A stretch of 64,000 nt of DNA from an uncultured Desulfovibrionaceae bacterium. Lineage in GTDB: Bacteria > Desulfobacterota > Desulfovibrionia > Desulfovibrionales > Desulfovibrionaceae. The position numbers and the translations under genes were made by a program. The DNA lies in the NCBI GenBank assembly GCA_949299515.1, contig CASGAP010000004.1, forward strand, positions 121,098 through 185,097, in the 5' to 3' direction. This document shows, piece after piece, positions 54,621 to 62,477 of this stretch. Each line of letters opens with the position of its first letter. Position 1 is the first letter of the stretch. Under the pieces are notes generated by a model that saw only the letters and a program-made list of their open reading frames with translations, did no database searches and was not told where the DNA came from.

Positions 54621-54700
54621 TGCCATAACGGTAAAAACAGTTAATTTGAAAAATTTTGCTTTGTTCTTTTTTGGACATAATGAAATCAGCGTGCGGCAGC

Positions 54701-54730
54701 AAAAAAGCGCAGTCTTATGCAGGCTGCGCT
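54701..54730 (-). terminator. Rho-independent terminator after RRM gene
   Basis: On the minus strand AGCGCAG pairs with CTGCGCT around an 11-base loop and ends in six T residues. Confidence 0.85.
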
Positions 54731-54764
54731 TGAATATTTAAAATAAATAATATTTGTCAAATAA

Positions 54765-55019
54765 TTATTTTGTTTTCTTTGGATTTGCTTCGTTTACTTT
54801 CAGGGTGCGCCCGCCGTATTCGGAGCTGTTTAATTTTTCAATAGCGGATTTGGCTTCATTTTCGTCCATTTCCACAAAACCGAACCCTTTTGGTTTTTTT
54901 GTTTCGCGGTCATAAATGAGTTTTGCGGAATGAACAGCGCCAAATGTTTGGAACAATTGTGTTAATTGTTCTTCTGTCGTGGACCAGGGTAAATTGCCGA
55001 TGTAAATAGATGTAGCCAT
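54765..55019 (-). CDS. Small RRM-type RNA-binding protein
   Basis: This 84-residue protein is a single RNA recognition motif: RNP2 as IYIGNLPWS at the N terminus and RNP1 as KGFGFVEM (about residues 44-51), with the usual beta-alpha-beta-beta-alpha-beta spacing and a basic C-terminal tail. Similar small RRM proteins occur in cyanobacteria and many proteobacteria, where they may act in stress or mRNA localisation. It has its own terminator and is divergent from the ABC exporter gene. RNP1 residues (F46, F48 region) needed for RNA stacking are kept. Confidence 0.93.
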   Translation of the reverse strand: MATSIYIGNLPWSTTEEQLTQLFQTFGAVHSAKLIYDRETKKPKGFGFVEMDENEAKSAIEKLNSSEYGGRTLKVNEANPKKTK

Positions 55020-55163
55020 TAAAAAACCTCGCTAAAAGTTAGAAGCATTTTGAACGCTCTTTATGTTATATTTCGCACAAATTGAAATTTTAGTCAAGCA
55101 TTGCCTGCAAAATTTGCATACGGACAAAATTTTGGCTGTGAAACGAAAATCCGCAGTATTTTC

Positions 55164-55192
55164 TTGACGGGAAAAGCCCAAGCAAGTATTTT
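55164..55192 (+). promoter_or_regulatory. Candidate sigma-70 promoter of the ABC exporter gene
   Basis: TTGACG and TATTTT are separated by 17 bases, 24 bases before the TTG start codon. Confidence 0.55.
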
Positions 55193-55215
55193 AATAAAAA
55201 ATACTGGAGAATATA

Positions 55216-57000
55216 TTGATACCGAATATTATCAGGCACAATCATTTTGTTGTGAACTATATGCGGATGTGGCCCTATGTGAAACCGTTTTGGTTTGTCG
55301 CGCTGCTTTCGCTTTTGATAGGCATACCCATCGGCGCGCTTGACGCCACCATCGCACTGTTTTTGAAGCCGTATACGGATTTGGTTATTGTCAGCAGCAA
55401 TGCGCAGGCGCCTTGGTATCTTCCCTTTTTGATTGTCGGGTTTACCATAGTGCAGGGACTTTTGATTTTTGCTTCTGCTTATCTTTCCGCATATGCCGGC
55501 GGCAGGCTGAACAAAAATGTGCAGTACCGTATGTATGAAAAACTGCTTTCCCTTGATCCGGAATATTATGACAAGCAAAATTCCGGGGTGATTTTAATGC
55601 GCTTTGCTTCAGACAGCGCAACGGCCTGCAACGGATTGCTGTATAACCTGAAAAACCTTGTAACCCGTGTCTGTTCCACGTTTGCGCTTTTGGGCGTGCT
55701 TATTTATACCTCGTGGCAGTTATCCCTTATTGCCATAGTGATACTGGGCATTACCGTGGCTCCTTTGACCATGGTGCGCCGCCTGCTGAAAAAAATTGTA
55801 AAAAAACAGGTGGAAATAGGCCAGAAAGTCAATACGAACTACAACGAAACCTATGCGGGCAACCGCACTATTTTGGCGTATAACCTGCAGGATACGCAGC
55901 TGCGCGGCTTCAAGGAACATTTGGACAATATTTTTGCGCTGTCTATAAAAATGATCAGGCGCACGGCATGGATTTCGCCGTTTATGCATTTTGCCGTATC
56001 TGTCGGCGTCAGCCTGACCATAGCGTACGGCAGCTGGCTTATCGTGCAGGGTGACATTACTGCCGGCGATTTTGTGGCATTTTTGGCTGCCCTGCTCATG
56101 ATGTATACGCCCATTAAAGCGCTCGGCGGCACTATCACCAATATTCAAAGCGGTTTTCTTGCCATTGAGCGCCTGCACGAAATTTTGGAAATGGAGCCGA
56201 AAATAACGGAAAAGGAAAATGCCGCGGAACTGCGCAGTCTTGAAAGCAATATATCTTTTAATAATGTCTGCTTCGGTTATGCGCAGGATAAGCCCGTGCT
56301 GAAAAATATTTCTTTTACCCTGAACAAAAACGAATCCCTGGCGCTTGTGGGCAATTCCGGCGGCGGAAAAAGCACCATTGTAGCGCTGCTGCCCCGTTTT
56401 TACGACGTGCAGAGCGGTTCCGTAACCATAGACGGCACGGATATCCGCGAGTATAAAATCAATTCGCTGCGCAGTGCCATTTCTGTGGTGTTTCAGGATA
56501 ATTTTCTGTTTAACGGCACCCTGCGCGAAAACATCATGCGCGGCAAGCCCGACGCCACCGAAGAAGAACTTATGCAGGCTGTAAAATCCGCCTATCTTGA
56601 GGATTTTGTCGCAGGACTGGAAAACGGCCTGGATACGGAAATAGGCGAACGCGGCGCCCTGCTTTCCGGCGGGCAGAAACAGCGCGTGGCCATAGCCCGT
56701 GCCTTTTTGCGCAATGCGCCCATTTTGATTTTGGACGAAGCCACGTCCGCCCTGGACAACAAGTCCGAGGCCATAGTGCAGCAGGCCATAGAAAACCTGA
56801 TGCGGAACAAAACGGTCATTATTATAGCCCACCGCCTTTCCACTATTAAAAATGCGGACAAAATCGCCTTTATTCAGGAAGGGGAACTGGCGGAATTCGG
56901 CACGCACGAGGAACTGATGCGGCTGCCGCACGGTATGTACAGGCAGCTGTACGAACTGCAGTTCAGAAAAAATTCCGCCAAAGAAAGCGCGCCCGTATGA
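55216..57000 (+). CDS. msbA: MsbA-like ABC exporter (lipid flippase type)
   Basis: This 594-residue half-transporter has six membrane helices (about residues 1-320) and a C-terminal ATPase with Walker A GNSGGGKSTI, Q-loop VFQDNFLF, signature LSGGQKQR, Walker B ILILDEATSALD and switch His in IIIAHRLST. The closest family is MsbA, which flips lipid A-core across the inner membrane; drug export cannot be excluded. Translation starts at TTG, six bases after GGAG. The neighbouring phospholipid genes psd and pssA support a membrane-lipid role. Confidence 0.88.
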   Translation: MIPNIIRHNHFVVNYMRMWPYVKPFWFVALLSLLIGIPIGALDATIALFLKPYTDLVIVSSNAQAPWYLPFLIVGFTIVQGLLIFASAYLSAYAGGRLNKNVQYRMYEKLLSLDPEYYDKQNSGVILMRFASDSATACNGLLYNLKNLVTRVCSTFALLGVLIYTSWQLSLIAIVILGITVAPLTMVRRLLKKIVKKQVEIGQKVNTNYNETYAGNRTILAYNLQDTQLRGFKEHLDNIFALSIKMIRRTAWISPFMHFAVSVGVSLTIAYGSWLIVQGDITAGDFVAFLAALLMMYTPIKALGGTITNIQSGFLAIERLHEILEMEPKITEKENAAELRSLESNISFNNVCFGYAQDKPVLKNISFTLNKNESLALVGNSGGGKSTIVALLPRFYDVQSGSVTIDGTDIREYKINSLRSAISVVFQDNFLFNGTLRENIMRGKPDATEEELMQAVKSAYLEDFVAGLENGLDTEIGERGALLSGGQKQRVAIARAFLRNAPILILDEATSALDNKSEAIVQQAIENLMRNKTVIIIAHRLSTIKNADKIAFIQEGELAEFGTHEELMRLPHGMYRQLYELQFRKNSAKESAPV

Positions 57001-57025
57001 ACAAAACCGGCAGATGCCGCCGCTC

Positions 57026-57053
57026 TTGACAAAAGCGGTTAATCTTCTACAAT
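57026..57053 (+). promoter_or_regulatory. Candidate sigma-70 promoter of psd-pssA
   Basis: TTGACA and TACAAT are separated by 16 bases, 24 bases before the psd ATG. The match to consensus is the best in the window. Confidence 0.65.
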
Positions 57054-57077
57054 AACAGAAACAGGAACAGACAGCTT

Positions 57078-57722
57078 ATGAAACAGCAATCCGTCAGCAT
57101 AGCCAAAGAAGGCTATCCCATAATCGGCCTTACGGCAGTTACGTCCCTTATTTTTGCCCTTATCAACTGCTGGCCCATGGCTTTTATTTTTCTTGTGCTT
57201 TTGTGGTTCAGCGTGTTCTTTTTCCGTGACCCGGAACGTGTGGTTCCGAGCGATGAAGGCCTTGCCGTAAGCCCCGCGGACGGCAAAATCGTGCGCATTC
57301 AGAAAAAAGCCGATCCTTTCAGCGGCCAGGAAAAAATCTGCATTTCCGTTTTTATGAATGTATTCAGCGTACACGTAAACAGAAGTCCCGTGCAGGGCGT
57401 TATCCGAAAAATCAAATATTATCCCGGCAAATTCCTGAATGCCGCCTATGACAAAGCCAGCACCGACAATGAACGCTGTGCATATCTTCTGCGCGACATG
57501 CAGGGTGACGACTGGGTTTTCGTACAGATTTCCGGGCTTATTGCCCGCCGTATTGTCTGCCGTGCCGACGAAGGCGACGAGCTCAAACGCGGGGAGCGTT
57601 TCGGGCTTATCCGTTTCGGTTCACGGGTGGACATCTATATTCCCGAGGGGTATGAAAGCGCTGTCCGCATAGGGGAACAGGTTTTTGCCGGACAGAGCGT
57701 TCTTGCAAAAAAGTGTGATTAA
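57078..57722 (+). CDS. psd: Phosphatidylserine decarboxylase (short form)
   Basis: This 214-residue proenzyme makes phosphatidylethanolamine from phosphatidylserine. It is the short bacterial type with N-terminal membrane helices ([21 protein letters not shown]) followed by [32 protein letters not shown] and the autocatalytic cleavage site in LIRFGSRVD (G181-S182), which yields the pyruvoyl group on Ser. pssA follows 11 bases later, placing two consecutive steps together. Confidence 0.95.
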   Translation: MKQQSVSIAKEGYPIIGLTAVTSLIFALINCWPMAFIFLVLLWFSVFFFRDPERVVPSDEGLAVSPADGKIVRIQKKADPFSGQEKICISVFMNVFSVHVNRSPVQGVIRKIKYYPGKFLNAAYDKASTDNERCAYLLRDMQGDDWVFVQISGLIARRIVCRADEGDELKRGERFGLIRFGSRVDIYIPEGYESAVRIGEQVFAGQSVLAKKCD

Positions 57723-57733
57723 AAGGGTAAACC

Positions 57734-58504
57734 ATGACAGAACGAAAAACCCCTCATAAAGGCGTGTATATTCTTCCCAACCTGTTTACCGCAGGCAGCC
57801 TTTTTGCGGCATTTTTATGTGTGACATACTGTTTTAAAGGACAGTTTCAGGCTGCGGCCCTGTCCATTTTTTTAAGTGCCGTTTTGGACGGTTTGGACGG
57901 AAAAGTTGCCCGTCTTACCAATACTGCCAGCCAGTTCGGCGTGGAATTCGACTCTTTGGCGGATATGGTGGCGTTCGGGCTGGCGCCCGCCGTGCTTGCC
58001 TGGACATGGCAGCTTGAGGCATACGGAAAATTCGGCACGGCCGTATCGTTTTTGTTTGTGGCGTGCGCCGCTTTGCGTTTGGCGCGCTTTAATGTGGACG
58101 TGGCGGTCGTTTCCAAGCGTTTCTTTATCGGACTGCCCAGCCCCGCAGCGGGCTGCACCCTTGCCGCCTTTGTGGTTTTTGTTCCGTATCTTCCGGAATT
58201 CATGCACGCCGCCCTGCCGCACCTGACGCTTTTTATATGTATTTTGGCACCGCTTTTAATGGTCAGCCGCGTGCGGTATTTTTCCTTTAAAGAATACGGT
58301 TTCGTAAAAGAGCATCCGTTCAGCGTGCTGGTTGCCGCCATGTTTATTTTGATTTTGCTGTTCAGTGCGCCGTTTTTCTTCATGTTTATCGTAATTTTCG
58401 TCTATATCGTCAGCGGAATTGTCTATACCTACGCGTATATGCCCAACAGAAAGAACAGCCTTCTGCGCCGACTACACAAGTCCGGTGACAATACGTGTGA
58501 ATAG
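57734..58504 (+). CDS. pssA: CDP-diacylglycerol--serine O-phosphatidyltransferase
   Basis: This 256-residue membrane enzyme makes phosphatidylserine from CDP-diacylglycerol and serine. The CDP-alcohol phosphotransferase motif DG-x2-AR-x8-G-x3-D-x3-D is exact (DGKVAR...FGVEFDSLAD). About eight membrane helices follow. N-terminal GVYILPNLFTAGSLFAAF is the usual PssA start. It is co-transcribed with psd and ends before a strong terminator. Confidence 0.95.
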   Translation: MTERKTPHKGVYILPNLFTAGSLFAAFLCVTYCFKGQFQAAALSIFLSAVLDGLDGKVARLTNTASQFGVEFDSLADMVAFGLAPAVLAWTWQLEAYGKFGTAVSFLFVACAALRLARFNVDVAVVSKRFFIGLPSPAAGCTLAAFVVFVPYLPEFMHAALPHLTLFICILAPLLMVSRVRYFSFKEYGFVKEHPFSVLVAAMFILILLFSAPFFFMFIVIFVYIVSGIVYTYAYMPNRKNSLLRRLHKSGDNTCE

Positions 58505-58534
58505 CCGAAAAGTATGCGTTAACCTGTATTTGTC

Positions 58535-58569
58535 GCCTGTCAAAATAAAAATTTTGGCAGGCTTTTTTT
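58535..58569 (+). terminator. Rho-independent terminator of psd-pssA
   Basis: GCCTGTCAAAA pairs with TTTTGGCAGGC (one G-T) and is followed by seven T residues. Confidence 0.9.
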
Positions 58570-58595
58570 GAAAATTATTTGCCAAAGGGGGCATT

Positions 58596-60152
58596 ATGGA
58601 TAACAGAGTATATATTTTCGATACCACGCTGCGCGACGGAGAACAAAGCCCGGGCGCAACCATGAACCTGCACGAAAAGCTCCGTCTTGCCGAACAGCTC
58701 GAAAAACTCGGCGTGGACTGCATCGAAGCCGGCTTTCCCGCTTCAAGCCAAGGGGATTTTGATTCCGTGAAAGCCATTGCGGAAAAAGTAAAAACCTGCC
58801 AGGTGGCCGGACTTGCCCGTTGCATGGAGCAGGATATTACCAGAACCTGGGAGGCGATCAAAAACGCCAATCACCCGCGCATACATACGTTTTTGGCGAC
58901 ATCTCCGATCCATATGCAGTATAAGCTGCGCAAAGAGCCGCAGGAAGTGCTGGCAATGATCGAAAAAGGCGTAAAACTGGCGCGCAGCCTCTGCCCGGTG
59001 GTGGAATTTTCCGCCGAAGACGCTTCCCGTTCCGACAAGGATTTTTTGGTGCAGGTGGCGACAACGGCAATCAATGCCGGCGCAACGGTCATTAACCTGC
59101 CCGATACCGTAGGGTACGCCATTCCCAGCGATTATGCCAAACTCATCGAATATATGATTAAAAACTGCCCGGTTTCCGACAAGGCGATTTTCAGCGTGCA
59201 CTGCCACGACGATTTGGGACTGAGCGTTTCCAATACCTTGGCGGCTCTCGGCGCGGGCGCGCGCCAGGCGGAAGTGACGCTGTGCGGCATCGGCGAGCGT
59301 GCGGGCAATACCGCTTTGGAAGAAGTGGTTATGGCGCTTAACGTGCGCAGGGATTTGTTCCATTTGGAAACCAATATCGTTAAAGAACAGCTTTTCCCCT
59401 CCTGCCGTTTGCTGTCCATGATCATAGGCAAGCCCATTCCCGCCAATAAAGCCGTTATCGGCGGCAATGCCTTTGCCCACGAATCCGGCATACACCAGGA
59501 CGGTATGCTTAAAAACCGTGAAACCTACGAAATTATGACGCCGCAGAGTATAGGCAGAACAAGCTCCGACATCGTCATCGGCAAGCATTCCGGCCGCAAT
59601 GCCGTGCGTACCCGTCTGGAAGAACTGGGGTATCATTTGAACGACGATCAGGTGAACGCCGTGTTCCTTGCCATGAAAACTTTGGCTGACAAAAAGGCCC
59701 GTATCCATGACGAGGATCTTGAAGCTCTTGTCTTCTCTGAAGTGTACCGCATGCGTATCCCGGATCGCTTCCACTTGAGCAATGTTGCCGTGCAGACCTC
59801 CATGGGCTCCTCCATGCCTGCCACGGCCGCGGTGGTCCTTCAGGACCGCGAGAAGGAAGTGCGGCTTGCCGGTTTTGGTACCGGTCCCATTGATGCAGCC
59901 TTCAATGTGATTTCGCAGCTCTGCGGCACGAAGGCCGAGCTGGAGAAGTTTTCCATCAACGCCATTACCGGGGGCACGGATGCCCAGGGTGAAGTTTCCG
60001 TTCATCTCCGTGATGGCGAGTATACGGCCACGGGCCGCGGTTCCGATCTTGACATCATCGTAGCCAGTGCCAAGGCTTATATTGATGCCTTGAACCGCCT
60101 TGAGCACAAGGAGAAGGACGTCATCAGCTATAAGCAGAATCCCACGGAATAA
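58596..60152 (+). CDS. leuA: 2-isopropylmalate synthase
   Basis: This 518-residue enzyme condenses 2-oxoisovalerate with acetyl-CoA, the first step of leucine synthesis. It has TTLRDGEQSPGATM, the metal site SVHCHDDLGLSVSN, and GGNAFAHESGIHQDG. The C-terminal leucine-binding regulatory domain is complete (FSINAITGGTDAQGEVSVHLRDG). AAAGGGGG precedes the ATG. Codon use changes inside the gene: before about 59,700 Lys is AAA 15 and AAG 7; after it all seven Lys are AAG. The reading frame and protein stay intact, so a homologous join is likely. Confidence 0.95.
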   Translation: MDNRVYIFDTTLRDGEQSPGATMNLHEKLRLAEQLEKLGVDCIEAGFPASSQGDFDSVKAIAEKVKTCQVAGLARCMEQDITRTWEAIKNANHPRIHTFLATSPIHMQYKLRKEPQEVLAMIEKGVKLARSLCPVVEFSAEDASRSDKDFLVQVATTAINAGATVINLPDTVGYAIPSDYAKLIEYMIKNCPVSDKAIFSVHCHDDLGLSVSNTLAALGAGARQAEVTLCGIGERAGNTALEEVVMALNVRRDLFHLETNIVKEQLFPSCRLLSMIIGKPIPANKAVIGGNAFAHESGIHQDGMLKNRETYEIMTPQSIGRTSSDIVIGKHSGRNAVRTRLEELGYHLNDDQVNAVFLAMKTLADKKARIHDEDLEALVFSEVYRMRIPDRFHLSNVAVQTSMGSSMPATAAVVLQDREKEVRLAGFGTGPIDAAFNVISQLCGTKAELEKFSINAITGGTDAQGEVSVHLRDGEYTATGRGSDLDIIVASAKAYIDALNRLEHKEKDVISYKQNPTE

Positions 60153-60278
60153 TAGGGAACCATGGGGGCCGTAGTCCTGCGGTCCCCTTTCTTTTCTGTG
60201 CCGTACCGCTTACGGGCGGTCGGCTTCCGAAGGAGGCCAGCCTCCTTCCCACGCTTTTTCATCGCGGAGGATCCATCC
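60153..60278. other. leuA-leuC spacer
   Basis: It holds a GC-rich imperfect hairpin (GGGGGCCGTAGTCCTGCGGTCCCC) followed by CTTTTCTTTT, a possible weak terminator or attenuator, and the GGAGG site of leuC. No leader peptide rich in leucine codons was found. Confidence 0.4.
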
Positions 60279-61538
60279 ATGGCAATGACTCTTGCCCAGA
60301 AAATATTGCAGATGCACACGGACGAGGAGGTCCGTGAACCGGGACAGATCGTCAACTGTTCGTTGTCCGGTGTCCTGGCCAATGACATTACCGGCCCTCT
60401 GGCCATCAAGTCCTTCCGCGCCATGGGCGCAAAGAAGGTTTTTGACAAGGACCGTGTGTTCCTTGTCATGGATCACTATACCCCTCAGAAGGATATTGCT
60501 TCGGCCAATCAGGTCATCATTTCTCGTAATTTTGCCAAAGAGATGGGCATCACCCATTATTACGAAGGCGGCTGTGCAGGCGTGGAACATGCTCTGCTTC
60601 CGGAGCAGGGCCTTGTGAAGCCCGGTGACCTTGTCATAGGGGCAGACAGTCATACATGCACGTACGGTGGTATCGGCGCTTTTTCCACGGGGCTCGGCTC
60701 CACGGATATAGCCTGCGGCATGGCCCTGGGAACCTTGTGGTTCAAGGTGCCTTCCACTATTCGCGTGGAGATTGTGGGCTCCATGCCGCGGTGGATACGA
60801 GGCAAGGATCTTATTCTCCGTCTTATCGGCGAGATTGGAGTGGACGGTGCTTTGTACCGCGCATTGGAGTTCGGCGGCAGTGCGCTCAAGGACGTTGACA
60901 TTGAAGGACGTCTTTGCATGGCCAATATGGCGATTGAGGCCGGTGGCAAATGCGGTCTCTTCCCCGCGGATGAGCTGACCACCGCCTACTGCAAAAGCCA
61001 TGGAACCCCAGATCCTCTGTCCCTGGCCGCAGATCCCGGCGCCTCCTATGAACGCGTGGTGACCATGGATGTCACGGGCATGGAACCTGTAGTCTCCTGC
61101 CCTCATCTGCCCGAAAATACCCGCCCCGTATCTGAACTGAAGGATGTGACCGTAGACCAGGTTGTCATCGGTTCCTGCACCAACGGTCGTATTTCCGACA
61201 TGCGTGACGCAGCGGCCATCCTCAAGGGCCGCAAGGTTGCCAAGGGGGTACGCTGCATCGTCATTCCGGCCACTCCCGCGGTCTGGCGTCAGGCTATGGA
61301 TGAAGGCCTGTTCGCCATCTTCTCTGACGCCGGATGCGTCATCAGTACGCCTACGTGCGGTCCCTGTCTGGGAGGCTACATGGGTGTCCTTGGCGATGGG
61401 GAGCGCTGTATCTCCACCTCCAACCGTAATTTCCGTGGCCGCATGGGCAGTCTGGAGTCCGAACTCTATCTCTCCAGTCCTGTGGTGGCCGCTGCTTCGG
61501 CCGTGACCGGAACCATTTCCGGACCTGACTCCCTGTAA
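60279..61538 (+). CDS. leuC: 3-isopropylmalate dehydratase large subunit
   Basis: This 419-residue aconitase-family enzyme isomerises 2- to 3-isopropylmalate together with LeuD. The 4Fe-4S ligands are in SCTNGR and CGPCLGG, and GADSHTCTYGGIGAFSTGLGSTD is a family block. The length fits the archaeal/HacA-type LeuC also found in many delta-proteobacteria. The ATG of MAMTLAQK has GGAGG eight bases upstream. Lys codons are AAG 13 and AAA 4, unlike genes before leuA. Confidence 0.94.
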   Translation: MAMTLAQKILQMHTDEEVREPGQIVNCSLSGVLANDITGPLAIKSFRAMGAKKVFDKDRVFLVMDHYTPQKDIASANQVIISRNFAKEMGITHYYEGGCAGVEHALLPEQGLVKPGDLVIGADSHTCTYGGIGAFSTGLGSTDIACGMALGTLWFKVPSTIRVEIVGSMPRWIRGKDLILRLIGEIGVDGALYRALEFGGSALKDVDIEGRLCMANMAIEAGGKCGLFPADELTTAYCKSHGTPDPLSLAADPGASYERVVTMDVTGMEPVVSCPHLPENTRPVSELKDVTVDQVVIGSCTNGRISDMRDAAAILKGRKVAKGVRCIVIPATPAVWRQAMDEGLFAIFSDAGCVISTPTCGPCLGGYMGVLGDGERCISTSNRNFRGRMGSLESELYLSSPVVAAASAVTGTISGPDSL

Positions 61539-61660
61539 CGACGGTCTGACACCTCCGGTATCTTTCTGCATGAAGAGGGCTCTGAGAAGCCTTTGTTATG
61601 CGTATGCTGCATGAATGCATACGAGCCTGGGAGATTCCAGGAAAAATTTAGGAGATCATC

Positions 61661-62167
61661 ATGTCTTTTACAGGCAAAGTACATAAAGTAGGCGCGCATA
61701 TTGATACGGATGCCATCATTCCGGCCCGCTTCCTCGTGACCACGGATACCAAGAAGCTGGGTGAGGCCTGCATGGAGGGCCTGGAGCCCGGCTGGATCAA
61801 GCGAGTGAATCCCGGCGACATCATTGTGGCAGATCGTAATTTCGGCTGCGGCTCCTCCCGTGAGCATGCTCCGCTGGCTATTATCGGTGCGGGTATCAAG
61901 GCAGTGGTAGCCCACAGCTTCGCACGCATCTTCTACCGTAATGCCTTCAATATGGGGCTTATGCTTCTGGAAGTGGGAGACGAAGTGTCCAAGATCAACG
62001 ACGGCGATCAGCTGGAGATCAGCCCTGAACAAGGGGTGATCAGAGATCTGACCAATGGTGCTGAGATTCGTATCCCCGCACTCTCACCCATGATGCAGAC
62101 TCTTATAGACAAGGGGGGCATGGTCAACTACGTACGCGAGCAACTGAAGGCCCGGGGCGAGGACTAG
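61661..62167 (+). CDS. leuD: 3-isopropylmalate dehydratase small subunit
   Basis: This 168-residue subunit completes the isopropylmalate isomerase active site. It contains [26 protein letters not shown] and [15 protein letters not shown], all standard LeuD motifs of the short type that pairs with HacA-type LeuC. AGGAG precedes the ATG. It lies 122 bases after leuC. A strong terminator follows, and leuB is not in the window. Confidence 0.94.
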   Translation: MSFTGKVHKVGAHIDTDAIIPARFLVTTDTKKLGEACMEGLEPGWIKRVNPGDIIVADRNFGCGSSREHAPLAIIGAGIKAVVAHSFARIFYRNAFNMGLMLLEVGDEVSKINDGDQLEISPEQGVIRDLTNGAEIRIPALSPMMQTLIDKGGMVNYVREQLKARGED

Positions 62168-62238
62168 CCCCTTTCCTGTGTCTGCTCTGGCCTGTCTGAA
62201 ATTATGGCAGGTACATGGATGCAGAAGATGTTCAGAGT

Positions 62239-62266
62239 GCCGACCCCTTTCCGGGGTCGGCTTTTT
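62239..62266 (+). terminator. Rho-independent terminator of leuC-leuD
   Basis: GCCGACCCC pairs with GGGGTCGGC around a 5-base loop, followed by five T residues. Confidence 0.92.
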
Positions 62267-62415
62267 GATGGCGTGGAGTGAGAGAGGAGACGCTCTGATG
62301 CCCCCTCTGTAAGAATGCTGGAGACGGGTTTCTACCCAGGAGCGAGAGCATCCTTAAGGGGAGTTTTTTCTTGTTTTGAAGCATGTCCTTTTTGTATCAT
62401 GGATGAGAGATAAAC

Positions 62416-62444
62416 TTGAAAAGCAATACTTCCTTCGCTACTCT
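62416..62444 (+). promoter_or_regulatory. Candidate sigma-70 promoter of the NhaC-type gene
   Basis: TTGAAA and TACTCT are separated by 17 bases, 34 bases before the ATG. A moderate match. Confidence 0.35.
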
Positions 62445-62477
62445 CATACGACCATAACATATTCTCTGGGGGGAACT

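Larger units (their letters stand above)
62168..62477. other. Gap between leuD and the NhaC-type antiporter
   Basis: It holds the leuCD terminator, a hairpin ATGCT...GGGT-TTCT-ACCC...AGCAT at about 62315-62353 of unknown role, and the likely promoter of the antiporter. No gene was found. Confidence 0.5.

Noticed and set aside
62280..62385. Possible riboswitch before the NhaC-type gene (a TTTCTACC string recalls the purine riboswitch core)
   Set aside because: The string lies in a simple GGGT-TTCT-ACCC hairpin; the second conserved loop and the P1/P2 stems of a purine aptamer are absent, and a fluoride-type fold also did not fit.
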